Assembly (NCBI RefSeq): GCF_013402795.1
Contig: NZ_CP058595.1
Coordinates: 3,636,001-3,700,000 of the forward strand
DNA: 64,000 nt
Reading direction: 5' to 3'
Source: Costertonia aggregata
Lineage (GTDB): Bacteria > Bacteroidota > Bacteroidia > Flavobacteriales > Flavobacteriaceae
Under the pieces are notes generated by a model. It was given only the letters and a program-made list of their open reading frames with translations. It made no database searches and was not told where the DNA came from. Below are positions 33,977 through 42,628 of this stretch, piece after piece; positions within the stretch are counted from its first letter, which is position 1; each line of letters opens with the position of its first letter. Position numbers and translations under genes: made by a program.

Positions 33977-34966
33977 ATGATACGTAACTTCGCAGCTTCA
34001 ATTGGTACAGGTATGTGGGTTTGGATATTGTTTATCGCTATAGTTCTTGTGTTCTTGGCCTTGGATTTAGGGGTCTTTAACCGAAAGGAGCACGTCATTA
34101 AAAGCAAGGAAGCCGGTATATGGACAGCGGTATGGGTTACCGTTGCCCTTAGCTTTAGTGGTGTTATTTATTGGCTTTTTTCTTCCGGATTGGTCGAAAA
34201 CCCCACTGGGCTCACTCCAAACAATGCAGTTCTTAAATATGTAACGGGATATCTCATAGAGCTCTCCCTGAGCATTGACAATGTTTTTGTCATTGCCGTA
34301 ATTTTCTCCGCATTTAAGATTCCGCCCATATACCAACATAGGGTACTTTTTTGGGGTATTTTGGGAGCTATTGTTTTTAGGGGGTTAATGATTGTATTTG
34401 GAGTGGCCTTGATTACCAAATTTGAATGGATCATATATGTATTCGGTGTTTTTTTACTATGGACCGCCTATAAAATGCTTAAGTCCGATGATACGGATTT
34501 CGACCCAAAAAAATCATTGGTTTTTCGTCAGCTTAAAAAGATATATCCCATTACCGGAACCATACATGGGAATCATTTTTTCGTAAAACGTATGGGTATC
34601 AAGGCCGCGACTCCCCTATTTGTGGCACTGATAGTCATCGAATTGACCGATGTGCTCTTTGCTCTGGACAGTATTCCGGCAATTTTGGCCATTACGGCAG
34701 ACCCTTTTATTGTTTTCAGCTCCAACATACTAGCTATTCTGGGATTACGATCCATGTATTTCCTGATTTCCCGGATGTTGGAAAAATTTAGGTATATCAA
34801 TTACAGTTTGGTGGTAATTTTGGCTTTTGTTGGCTTAAAAATGTTGTTCTCCCATCAAATAGAACTGCCGGAGTGGGTCTCGCTCACTGTAATTTCCGTG
34901 GCACTTGTCGCGGGAGTGGTCGCCTCGTTGGCGATTCCTCAGAAAAAAGAGGTTTTGAAAGAATAG
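33977..34966 (+). CDS. TerC-family membrane protein (Alx-like metal transporter)
   Basis: The 329-residue protein has nine or so hydrophobic segments and the two TerC signatures: ELSLSIDNVFVIAVIFSAF (about 88-106) and ELTDVLFALDSIPAILAIT (about 222-240), whose Glu/Asp residues line the metal site. Family members such as Alx and MntR-regulated YkoY export manganese or protect envelope enzymes from mis-metallation; tellurium resistance is not implied. Length matches the Alx group. The gene converges on the PKS operon with 1 bp between stop codons. Confidence 0.88.
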   Translation: MIRNFAASIGTGMWVWILFIAIVLVFLALDLGVFNRKEHVIKSKEAGIWTAVWVTVALSFSGVIYWLFSSGLVENPTGLTPNNAVLKYVTGYLIELSLSIDNVFVIAVIFSAFKIPPIYQHRVLFWGILGAIVFRGLMIVFGVALITKFEWIIYVFGVFLLWTAYKMLKSDDTDFDPKKSLVFRQLKKIYPITGTIHGNHFFVKRMGIKAATPLFVALIVIELTDVLFALDSIPAILAITADPFIVFSSNILAILGLRSMYFLISRMLEKFRYINYSLVVILAFVGLKMLFSHQIELPEWVSLTVISVALVAGVVASLAIPQKKEVLKE

Positions 34967-34967
34967 C

Positions 34968-35405
34968 CTATATACTCGTCTTACCAAAAAAGAATTCGTA
35001 TATTTTACCTATGCCCCAGTTGCCCAGAGGAAAATACAATGCAAAGAACAATGCCATACCCAAGGCAAAATTCCGGATGCCGAAGAGTTGATCCAACACA
35101 TTGTTCGGATACGCATACGAGGTTTTCAGGGCATAACCACAAAATTCCAATACGCCCATAGCAATGAGTCCGTAAGCATATTGCATATGAAAGGGTAGTT
35201 TTCGCAATAGCAACGAAATAGGGACCATATACAAGATATAACAGCTGATGACCTGCCACCAAAAGGTGAATTTGGCGATTTCGGCCCGAATTCCGAACCA
35301 GTTCATGCCCAACCCCCATATAAAGTAGATAATGCAATACAGTAGTATCAAACGTTTATCAACGTTCAGCTTTGCTTTGGCATAGCGTATACATTCTTGA
35401 ATCAT
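34968..35405 (-). CDS. Four-TM protein, last gene of the type III PKS operon
   Basis: The 145-residue protein has four membrane segments (about 20-38, 48-68, 75-92, 112-130). It starts directly after the ACP stop with no gap, so it belongs to the operon. I do not recognise a family. A role in inserting, moving or modifying the lipid product at the inner membrane is plausible but inferred from position only. Confidence 0.65.
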   Translation of the reverse strand: MIQECIRYAKAKLNVDKRLILLYCIIYFIWGLGMNWFGIRAEIAKFTFWWQVISCYILYMVPISLLLRKLPFHMQYAYGLIAMGVLEFCGYALKTSYAYPNNVLDQLFGIRNFALGMALFFALYFPLGNWGIGKIYEFFFGKTSI

Positions 35406-35660
35406 TTATTTGGCGGCTAATTTCTTATCGATAATTTGAAGTGCATCATTAACGGTTTGCATGGCCTCCATATCCTCATTTTCCAGCATAATGTCAAAGG
35501 CATCTTCAACATCAAGAACAATGTCGACCAAATTGGCCGAATTGATGTTCAGTTCGTTTAAAAAATTGCTTTCTGGCTGTATGTCCTCTACCGAAACATC
35601 TTCGGGCAGGTATACCTTTATGATATCGGTAAGTTTTTGATATTTGGCTTCGTCTTGCAT
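35406..35660 (-). CDS. Acyl carrier protein of the type III PKS operon
   Basis: With the ATG at 35660 (MQDEAKYQKL) the product is 84 residues, the usual ACP length; an open frame extends to 35741 but overlaps the upstream gene. The phosphopantetheine site is Ser41 in ELNINSANLVDIVL, where INSA replaces the classic DSL. The motif is followed by the usual acidic helix (DVEDAFDIMLENED). It should carry the growing acyl chain between the KAS, dehydratase and SDR of this operon and perhaps hand it to the type III PKS. Confidence 0.88.
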   Translation of the reverse strand: MQDEAKYQKLTDIIKVYLPEDVSVEDIQPESNFLNELNINSANLVDIVLDVEDAFDIMLENEDMEAMQTVNDALQIIDKKLAAK

Positions 35661-35700
35661 ATGGGGTTTACGTATTAAATGTGTGCCGTAAAGATGATAC

Positions 35701-36981
35701 TTAAGCTTTGTCGTTAAAAGCCCTAAAAATAACACATGCATTTACATCCCCAAAGCCAAAACTTGCCTTTGCGATAATTTGCGGTCTATAATCCATGGTT
35801 TTCTGGGGAATTGTATCAAAATCGATAATTTGGGCTATCTCTGGATGAACATCCTCGCAGTTACGGTTCCCAAAAACTTGTCCGGTTTTGAACTGAAGGA
35901 TACTACCTACGGATTCAATGCTACCAGCAGCGGCCAAACAATGCCCAATCGTACTTTTGAACGAATTGATATAGGGGAAATCCGTTCCCGAGCGCTCCAA
36001 GGCCTCGCTCCAATTTTTGATTTCCAGGGCATCTTTTGAAGTAGCGGTCAAGTGACCGTTGATTACATCTATATCCGATTTGGAAATATTTGAGTTTTCC
36101 ACTGCTTTTACGATACAGTATTGTACCGCTTGGCTATTGGGTGCCGTCATCGTACCTTGTCCCCTTTGGCCGCCACTGTTGGTTGCACCGCCCAATACCT
36201 CTGCATAGATATTAGCACCTCTTTCCCGAGCCGAATCCAAGGATTCCAGAACCAATGCCCCTGCTCCACTTCCGGGAACAAAACCGTTGGCGGTGGCACT
36301 CATGGGTCTACTTGCAGCTGTGGGATTGTCATTGTAATTTCTAGGAAGAATCCGCATGGCATCAAATCCACCCCAAACGTAAGGTCCACTATCGCTACAG
36401 CTACCGGCGAGTATTCGTTTGGCTTTCCCTGATGAAATACGCTCATGGGCCATCAAAATAGCTTCAGTACCCGTGCTACATGCCGACGAATTGGTGGTAA
36501 CCATATTGCCGCAACCTAAAACCCCGCCTAAATAGGCGCTTATACCGCTTGCCATGGTCTGCATAACACTGGTGCTTCCCAATCGGCGTACTTTTTTATC
36601 ATCGATAAGATGAATAGCTTCCCTGAACTTGTCCACACCTAAAATTCCGGTTCCAAAAACAATACCGTTATCCCAGTTCGGTTGATTTTCATTGGCTTTT
36701 GACAGGTCGGCATCTTTCCAAGCATCCATTCCCGCAATGACCCCGTATACGATACCGGAAGCGTGTAATCCCCTAAGTTGTAACGGCGTAAAATAGTTGT
36801 TCAGATAATTGTCCTTGATCAAAGGCTCCCCGGCTATTTGGCAACCAAATGCCAACTCCTTTAGACGGGAGTGAAAACGGATGCCGCTTTTACCGTTTTG
36901 TAGGGCAGATGTAAAATCTGCCAATCCCACACCATTAGGAGCGCACACACCTAGACCCGTGATAACGACCCTTTGGTTCAT
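35701..36981 (-). CDS. Beta-ketoacyl-ACP synthase, FabF-like
   Basis: The 426-residue protein has a full Cys-His-His condensing site: Cys168 in TTNSSACSTGTEAIL, His310 in VINGHLTATS (where most FabF have HGTGT) and His347 in FKSTIGHCLAAAGS. It elongates acyl-ACP with malonyl-ACP. The altered HLTATS context suggests it diverged from housekeeping FabF. Its start overlaps the dehydratase stop by 4 bp. Its ACP partner follows 40 bp downstream of its stop. Confidence 0.92.
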   Translation of the reverse strand: MNQRVVITGLGVCAPNGVGLADFTSALQNGKSGIRFHSRLKELAFGCQIAGEPLIKDNYLNNYFTPLQLRGLHASGIVYGVIAGMDAWKDADLSKANENQPNWDNGIVFGTGILGVDKFREAIHLIDDKKVRRLGSTSVMQTMASGISAYLGGVLGCGNMVTTNSSACSTGTEAILMAHERISSGKAKRILAGSCSDSGPYVWGGFDAMRILPRNYNDNPTAASRPMSATANGFVPGSGAGALVLESLDSARERGANIYAEVLGGATNSGGQRGQGTMTAPNSQAVQYCIVKAVENSNISKSDIDVINGHLTATSKDALEIKNWSEALERSGTDFPYINSFKSTIGHCLAAAGSIESVGSILQFKTGQVFGNRNCEDVHPEIAQIIDFDTIPQKTMDYRPQIIAKASFGFGDVNACVIFRAFNDKA

Positions 36982-37430
36982 TTGGTGTCGATTTTGAACA
37001 TTCCGGCCAAGTTACCCCTGCAGACCAACTCATTTTTCGCATTGTACATCTTTACTTTACACTTTAGTTTATTGAATCTAAAATATTCTTTTTCGGAACT
37101 TACCGTTACGGTTTCATCGGGCAAAACAGGTAGATGAAATTCCATTTCTGAACTTGTAAAAGCGATTGAAATTGAATTTTCATCTATTAAAGTATTACTT
37201 TTATTAAGCAGATATATTCCCAAGCAAACCAATCCTATCTGCGCACAGCATTCAGTCAAAATCACACCGGGTACAATTGCGTTCTCCTTAAAATGGCCCT
37301 TGAAAAAATCCAATTCCCTGTTGAAAGTAAAATTACCTTTTGCTCCGTTCTCGTTTACATGATGCAACTCGTCCACAAATAAAAAAGGATGTGAATATGG
37401 CAGTTTTGCTATGATGCTTTGTTGGTTCAT
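36978..37430 (-). CDS. FabZ-like 3-hydroxyacyl-ACP dehydratase
   Basis: The 150-residue protein is a single hotdog domain with the FabA/FabZ catalytic pair: His14 in LPYSHPFLFVDEL and Glu60 in IVPGVILTECCAQIG. The DFFKGHFKENAIVPG segment is the usual substrate-loop block. It removes water from 3-hydroxyacyl-ACP. It is coupled to the FabF-like gene by a 4-bp overlap, and a 45-bp gap separates it from the SDR gene upstream. Confidence 0.9.
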   Translation of the reverse strand: MNQQSIIAKLPYSHPFLFVDELHHVNENGAKGNFTFNRELDFFKGHFKENAIVPGVILTECCAQIGLVCLGIYLLNKSNTLIDENSISIAFTSSEMEFHLPVLPDETVTVSSEKEYFRFNKLKCKVKMYNAKNELVCRGNLAGMFKIDTK

Positions 37431-37475
37431 TTCATTTGAAATTATTTTCGACCCGGCACAAAGGTGCTTTTTCGG

Positions 37476-38312
37476 TCACCGAAGGCTTTCCCCACCATCA
37501 ACCTTTAGTATCGTGCCGGTAATCCATTTGGCCTCGTCCCTGCAAAGCAGGTAAACGGCGTTGGCCACATCTTCCGGAGTGGTTAGCCGTTTATTGGGAT
37601 TGCGCTCCAATGCCTGTTTTTTTAGGGTAGCACTCCCCGGAATCATTCTAAACGATTTTGTATCGGTCATCCCCGCCTGAATACAGTTTGCTTTAATGCC
37701 AGCTGGTGCAAATTCCAGCGCAATATTTCGTGTGATCGCCTCTAAAGTTGCCTTTGCGGCGGAAACGGCCCCATAATTGCTCCAGGCCTTTGCATTGCCT
37801 TCACTGGTAAAGGAAATGATACGTGTATCTTCTGCAAAAAGTTTAGCCTTGACCAAATCCCTTGTCCAATCATAAAGACTCAACGCCATTGCATTTAGGG
37901 TAATTTGAAAATCTTGGTTGTTCAGCTCATGGTCTGTATCTGAATGCATCGGTTTAAGGTTGCCTTTTGCAATACTGTGTACCAAGACCCTTATTTTTTG
38001 ATTATCGCCAAGAAAGGACTGAATGTCTTGAATCAATCTTTTTCTTTTTTCCAACTGAGTGGCATCAACATTAAAGTTTTTTAATTGAACTCCGCTTAAA
38101 GTAATACTTTTAAATTCTTTTTCAATATGCTCTAAATCAGATTTTCTATCCCTATGCACTGCGATAATATGATACCCTTCTTTGGCCAATTTTTGTGCAG
38201 TCGCCAACCCTAAACCGCTACTGCCTCCTAGAATCAAAGCCCAAAGTGCTGCCTTTTCTTCCCCAGTAATCGAGGAGCTTTTATGCTCTTGTCCACTTAT
38301 TATACTATCCAT
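37476..38312 (-). CDS. SDR oxidoreductase resembling enoyl-/ketoacyl-ACP reductase
   Basis: The 278-residue SDR has the dinucleotide motif GGSSGLGLA (29-37) and HSIAKG in place of NNAG (about 112-117). The active site is Tyr180...Lys187 (Y-x6-K), the spacing of FabI/FabL enoyl-ACP reductases and not the Y-x3-K of ketoreductases. VDGGESLR closes the fold. I infer reduction of the enoyl-ACP in a dedicated FAS-II cycle. No separate ketoreductase gene is in the operon, so FabG may come from primary metabolism, or this enzyme may do that step. Confidence 0.85.
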   Translation of the reverse strand: MDSIISGQEHKSSSITGEEKAALWALILGGSSGLGLATAQKLAKEGYHIIAVHRDRKSDLEHIEKEFKSITLSGVQLKNFNVDATQLEKRKRLIQDIQSFLGDNQKIRVLVHSIAKGNLKPMHSDTDHELNNQDFQITLNAMALSLYDWTRDLVKAKLFAEDTRIISFTSEGNAKAWSNYGAVSAAKATLEAITRNIALEFAPAGIKANCIQAGMTDTKSFRMIPGSATLKKQALERNPNKRLTTPEDVANAVYLLCRDEAKWITGTILKVDGGESLR

Positions 38313-38337
38313 AATTCACTGTAAATAATAAAAAATG

Positions 38338-39399
38338 TTAGTTGTCCCACTCCAACAATACACGTTGTGCCGAAAACCCGGGCCCAAAGCTCAAAATAAG
38401 TCCCTGTTCTCCCGGCAAGAGGTCTTTTTGCATAAACCGCTCCAAGACATAGAGTACCGTGGCACTGCTCATATTGCCATATAACCTGAGGGTTTCGCGG
38501 GTATCATCAATATTTTTCCCCAGTTTACCAAAAAGCTCTTCTACGGTCTGTACGATTTTACGGCCTCCTGGATGAAAAATCAAATTGTTGACCTTTTCGA
38601 TATTGCTTCCATATTTTTCAAGGAAAGGATGAACGATATTGGGGAAATGTACCGCTATGGTCTCAGGTACCGAGGGGTCCAAAATCATTTTTAGGCCCGT
38701 ATTGGTCAAATCAAACCCCATCATATGCGTAGCATCTTTAAAATGATACATTTCTTCCCCAACTATTCTTGGTCCCTTGGCTTTATTTTCTGATGACAAA
38801 AGCACACATGCGGCCCCATCCCCAAAAATAGCGGCACTGACCATATTTGCCATAGAATAATCGTTCAATTGAAATGTAGCCGTAGGGCTTTCGACCGCCA
38901 CGATCGCAGCCCTTTTCCCTGGATTGGATTTCAAAAAATTACTGGCGTAGATAAGTCCCGAGACCCCTGCGGCACAACCCATTTCGGTTACGGGCAAACG
39001 TACTACATCTTGCCGTAACCCTAAATCGTTGACCAAGTAGGCATCCAACGAGGGTATCATGATCCCAGTGCAACTCACGGTAATGATATAATCCAGGGAT
39101 TCGGCTTTCCAACCACTGTTTTTTAGGGCTTTCTGCAATACAGAACCCCCCATTTTTTTAACCTCACGAACGTAAATGGCATTTTTTTCTTCAAATGAAG
39201 TTGCCGTAAATACTTCTTCGGGACTCATGATACTATAACGCTTGTCCACAGCAGCTCCCTCAAAAATCTTCAGCACCTTACGCTGAAAACGTTCCTCTTG
39301 ATCACTGAGCCATAGTTGTACCAAAGGCAGAATATCCTTGGTTTCCCTAAAATATTCCGGCAGTACCTTGGCTACCGTGACAATCCTTACATCGTTCAT
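38338..39399 (-). CDS. Type III polyketide synthase
   Basis: The start is the ATG at 39399 (MNDVRIVTVAK), which overlaps the methyltransferase stop as ATGA; an upstream in-frame start exists but lies within that gene. The 353-residue protein has the complete chalcone-synthase-type triad: Cys142 in EMGCAAGVSGL, His276 in FHPGGRK and Asn309 in YGNMSSATV. LILSFGPGFSAQRVLL is the family C-terminal block. It extends an acyl starter with malonyl-CoA and cyclises it. The neighbouring ACP and FAS-II-like genes point to a long or modified acyl starter. Confidence 0.93.
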   Translation of the reverse strand: MNDVRIVTVAKVLPEYFRETKDILPLVQLWLSDQEERFQRKVLKIFEGAAVDKRYSIMSPEEVFTATSFEEKNAIYVREVKKMGGSVLQKALKNSGWKAESLDYIITVSCTGIMIPSLDAYLVNDLGLRQDVVRLPVTEMGCAAGVSGLIYASNFLKSNPGKRAAIVAVESPTATFQLNDYSMANMVSAAIFGDGAACVLLSSENKAKGPRIVGEEMYHFKDATHMMGFDLTNTGLKMILDPSVPETIAVHFPNIVHPFLEKYGSNIEKVNNLIFHPGGRKIVQTVEELFGKLGKNIDDTRETLRLYGNMSSATVLYVLERFMQKDLLPGEQGLILSFGPGFSAQRVLLEWDN

Positions 39400-40121
39400 A
39401 TGGAATTCAATCGATTTGGTTGCATGACCCACACATACCTAAAGGCCCATTTCCAGTGTATATGGTGTTGTACCGATGGTATTTTTTGGGCATAAGATAT
39501 AAGGTCTGACTTAAGAAACCCTTTGGTTATGGATATTAAGCCATCGATTTTAGCAACTTTTGTTTTTATAAAAATAAGGCTAAACATCTTAAAAAGATAA
39601 TAAGCCCATACACTTCTTTGTAAATCATTGATTACCACACCGATTTTGGCCAATTGCGTAAATTTATTAACGAATATCAAAAGCTGTTCATTGGTAAAAT
39701 GATGCATGGTAAGGGTGCTGAGAAGAATGTCGCACGAATAATCAGATGGGTCAAGCTTTAATATGTCTTGCTGAACAAAGCTGATTTCGGGAAAATCCAT
39801 GGATTCTTTTTTTGCTATTTCCAGCACGTCTTTATTCAAATCTACCCCTATAAACGATGCCGAAATATTATGCCTTCTACAATGTTGCGCGACACCCCGC
39901 ATCATTGCTCCATCACCACAGCCCATATCTAGAATAACGTAAGATGTTCTTGGGTTTTTTTCCATCAAATCGGCCACTGCGTTGATGGTAATGGAATTGC
40001 CACCAAGTATCTTGTTCACCCTATTGATGTCGTCAAAAACCGATTTCAGATTTTTAGGGCCTGCCTGAAAATCATCCAATATTTCCGGGGCATTACTTCT
40101 TTTTGATAAATCTTTTAGCAT
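39396..40121 (-). CDS. SAM-dependent methyltransferase of the PKS operon
   Basis: The 241-residue protein has motif I VILDMGCGDGAMM (62-74), motif II FIGVDLNKDVLEIA and DILLSTLTMHHF. It is a class I methyltransferase, cytoplasmic, with a hydrophobic segment (SVWAYYLFKMFSLIFI, about 168-183) that may bind membrane or lipid. It overlaps the flavoprotein gene upstream by 7 bp and the PKS downstream by 4 bp. By analogy with the Streptomyces SrsA-SrsB-SrsC trio, it could methylate the PKS-made ring. Confidence 0.85.
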   Translation of the reverse strand: MLKDLSKRSNAPEILDDFQAGPKNLKSVFDDINRVNKILGGNSITINAVADLMEKNPRTSYVILDMGCGDGAMMRGVAQHCRRHNISASFIGVDLNKDVLEIAKKESMDFPEISFVQQDILKLDPSDYSCDILLSTLTMHHFTNEQLLIFVNKFTQLAKIGVVINDLQRSVWAYYLFKMFSLIFIKTKVAKIDGLISITKGFLKSDLISYAQKIPSVQHHIHWKWAFRYVWVMQPNRLNSI

Positions 40122-41233
40122 GTTATGGGTTTTCCATGGGTTCTTTTTATGATATTTCGAAGTAGTGTCGGGGATTTGGTCACGATACGAAGTCCCATAC
40201 GGGTAAGATTATCATTCAATAAAACCGATTGTAATTTTCTTCCCGCACGAAGTCGTGAACCAAAATTGTTTTGCCATTGTTCGGCATAAGTTTTTTCCAA
40301 CACACTTCTGTTCAGCTTAGGGAACTTTCTATGTTTCACGATCAATTCGGATGCTATTTTGGCACTATGTATCGCCATGGCCATACCGTTACCGCACAAA
40401 GGATGAATAAGACCGGCACTATCACCACACATTAGCATATGGTCTTCAACGGGCGGTTTTTGATGAAAAGATATTTGTGCTATCGTTAAGGGTTTGTCAA
40501 AAATTGGCGTGGCATTTTTTAAAAAATCCGATAAATACGGATTTTGGGCGACTACGTTGTCGTTAAAGCTTTCAATACCTTTTTCTTGTTTAAAACTTTC
40601 ATAATTAGTTAGATAACAAAAATTAACTACGCCAGTTTCCGTTTTGGACAATCCGCCATAACCACCCCTAAAATTATGTAGTGCCACCAAATGGTCGGGA
40701 AAATTGTCATAGGTATAATGTGCCTTTACACCCAACCATTCCGATTTTTCACCTATAAATTCTCGATTTAGTTTTTTATCCAATACCGATCTTTTACCGT
40801 AGCAGCCTATCGCGAAAGGAGCGTATACTTTATGATTAGCCGTAGTCACCTCAAACCTCTCGTTCGAAAAAACTACACGGTTCACAGCTTCAAAAACAAA
40901 TACAACATTCAGTTCAACAGCTTTTTCATACAACAAGTTGTCAAAAGCATATCTGCTTATGCCCAAACCGCCCAAGGGAAGTTTGGTTTCCAGGGATTTG
41001 CCGGATAGAGTTGTTAATTGCATGGTATCAATCGGTACGGCATTTTCCAAATAAATATCCAAACTGTTCAAATAGGGAACAATCTCGTTGGATACGTACT
41101 CCCCACATACCTTATGATGCGGATAAACTTCCTTTTCAAAGAGGGTTACCGGTACATTTTGCTTTGCTAGGTGTATAGCTGCAGTAAGCCCCGCCAATCC
41201 GCCACCGATTATAATAACACCTGTCTTATTCAC
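40115..41233 (-). CDS. FAD-dependent oxidoreductase, geranylgeranyl-reductase/hydroxylase-like, first gene of PKS operon
   Basis: The 372-residue protein has a FAD Rossmann motif GVIIIGGGLAGLTAAIHLA (5-23), a YPHHKVCGEYVSNE block typical of the geranylgeranyl-reductase-like group, and MLMCGDSAGLIHPLCGNGMAMAIHSA as the second FAD motif. Members reduce isoprenoid double bonds or hydroxylate aromatic rings. Given a methyltransferase and type III PKS next, ring oxidation is the likelier role. It is the promoter-proximal gene of the operon. No clear promoter was seen in the 41234-41315 gap. Confidence 0.85.
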   Translation of the reverse strand: MNKTGVIIIGGGLAGLTAAIHLAKQNVPVTLFEKEVYPHHKVCGEYVSNEIVPYLNSLDIYLENAVPIDTMQLTTLSGKSLETKLPLGGLGISRYAFDNLLYEKAVELNVVFVFEAVNRVVFSNERFEVTTANHKVYAPFAIGCYGKRSVLDKKLNREFIGEKSEWLGVKAHYTYDNFPDHLVALHNFRGGYGGLSKTETGVVNFCYLTNYESFKQEKGIESFNDNVVAQNPYLSDFLKNATPIFDKPLTIAQISFHQKPPVEDHMLMCGDSAGLIHPLCGNGMAMAIHSAKIASELIVKHRKFPKLNRSVLEKTYAEQWQNNFGSRLRAGRKLQSVLLNDNLTRMGLRIVTKSPTLLRNIIKRTHGKPITC

Positions 41234-41259
41234 AGCTTGAAGATACTACTTAATACAAA

Positions 41260-41285
41260 AAATCCAGACATTGCTGTCTGGATTT
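41260..41285 (-). terminator. Terminator after the OmpA-like gene
   Basis: AAATCCAGACA (41260-41270) and TGTCTGGATTT (41275-41285) are perfect reverse complements around TTGC. The hairpin is 30 bp beyond the stop of the minus-strand OmpA-like gene and separates it from the PKS operon. Confidence 0.75.
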
Positions 41286-41315
41286 ACGCAAGGCTTTGAT
41301 TTTCAAATCAATTTG

Positions 41316-42008
41316 TTATCCTTTTGTTTGTTGCATGGCCTCTTGTTTGAGTGCATCATTGGCGATAATCGCCAATTCTACCCTTCTGTTGGTGGCTTTG
41401 CCTTCCGATGTTGAATTGTCTCCTTTGGGCTGGGTTTCCCCATACCATTTGGTAGTAAAACGGGAAGCGGCAATACCTTGTGCAGTCAAATAATCCGTTA
41501 CCGATTGTGCACGCTGTTTTGAAAGGTTCATATTATAATCTTCGGGTCCGGCACTATCCGTATGCCCTTCTACCAAAATATTGGATTTTGAATATTCCTT
41601 CAGAATTCCCGCGAGTTTGTCCAACGTATTGGCTGAAGTTCCTCTAACGGCTGATTTATTGGTATCAAAATACACGCCTGCATCTTCGTTAAAAGTAACA
41701 TTTATGCCTTCCCCCACTCGGGTAACTTCGGCGCCTGGAATCTCTTCCTCTATGCGTTCGGCCTGTTTATCCATTCGGTTTCCAATATATCCACCGGCAA
41801 CACCGCCCACAACGCCACCTATAATGGCACCCAAGACCGTATTTCCTTTTCCGACATTATTGCCGATTACGCCTCCAATGGCAGCACCGCTGGTACCACC
41901 AATGACCGCGCCTTTTTGTTTGTTATTGGCATTTTTAACGGCGTTACAACCCATGGCCACCGATGCAATCACTATTACTGATAAACCTTTTACTATTATT
42001 TTTTTCAT
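41316..42008 (-). CDS. OmpA-family lipoprotein with glycine zipper
   Basis: The 230-residue protein has lipobox VAMGCNAV (Cys21), a glycine-zipper segment (about 36-80; GAVIGGTSGAAIGGVIGNNVGKG, GAIIGGVVGGVAGGYIG) and a C-terminal OmpA peptidoglycan-binding domain. The last shows VYFDTNKSAV, ILVEGHTDSAGPEDYNMNLSKQRAQSV and ATNRRVELAI. It anchors the outer membrane to peptidoglycan. It is followed by the lipocalin-like lipoprotein gene's region on the same strand upstream (14-bp gap), so both may be cotranscribed. Confidence 0.9.
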   Translation of the reverse strand: MKKIIVKGLSVIVIASVAMGCNAVKNANNKQKGAVIGGTSGAAIGGVIGNNVGKGNTVLGAIIGGVVGGVAGGYIGNRMDKQAERIEEEIPGAEVTRVGEGINVTFNEDAGVYFDTNKSAVRGTSANTLDKLAGILKEYSKSNILVEGHTDSAGPEDYNMNLSKQRAQSVTDYLTAQGIAASRFTTKWYGETQPKGDNSTSEGKATNRRVELAIIANDALKQEAMQQTKG

Positions 42009-42022
42009 ATCTATATCTTTCT

Positions 42023-42487
42023 CTATTTTTTACTGAAATTATATACTACCGTTACTGGACTTCCATTATCGCTTACCGTGGATTTAAGCACCATGTTTTG
42101 AGCAGTAAGATCGGCTATGTTCAATCTGTACCCCAATCCACCGGAAATGTCCTTTCGCTTTTCATCTATGAATTTGAATTGAAGTTGATTATTGACAACG
42201 GACCAACGGATGAATCGGTCTCCGCCACTGCATAGACTGCCTGCGGTTAATGTATATCTCCCCGTGCTATTATTGTCACGAAAAAACCAATCACTACCTT
42301 CAAAGCATATGGCCTGTGCATCATTAAAAAGTACACTTTTGAACAACCCTTCAGTGCCTTCGTACGAAATATTGTCCAACGACCAAGTACCACTGATCAG
42401 GTTTCGTTTTTGTCGTGCTTCTTTGGGCGCGGAACAGGATATGATAAAAAAGACCGTTGCGCCAAGCAACATTAAAAATTTCTTCAT
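42023..42487 (-). CDS. Lipocalin-like lipoprotein
   Basis: The 154-residue protein has lipobox FIISCSAPKE (Cys about 18) and one lipocalin-like domain: LISGTWSLDNISYEG, QAICFEGSDWFFRDNNSTGRYTL, RFIRWSVVNNQLQFKFID and LTAQNMVLKSTV. This domain is frequent in Flavobacteriaceae, where its ligand is not known. It starts the two-gene unit with the OmpA-like gene 14 bp downstream. Confidence 0.8.
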   Translation of the reverse strand: MKKFLMLLGATVFFIISCSAPKEARQKRNLISGTWSLDNISYEGTEGLFKSVLFNDAQAICFEGSDWFFRDNNSTGRYTLTAGSLCSGGDRFIRWSVVNNQLQFKFIDEKRKDISGGLGYRLNIADLTAQNMVLKSTVSDNGSPVTVVYNFSKK

Positions 42488-42628
42488 AATTTGATTTTAG
42501 ATTTAGACTATATACGATAATGCAAAAATCGTTGATGTTCTGCACCCGTTAAGCTATTGTTAAAACGTAAAGGTATAAACGGCCATAAAGCAAGATCAAT
42601 TCAAAAAGATATGATATTGATGCGATTG

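Noticed and set aside
35661-35741. N-terminal extension of the ACP
   Set aside because: It overlaps the FabF-like gene end and would add a non-ACP-like stretch; the ATG at 35660 gives the standard length.
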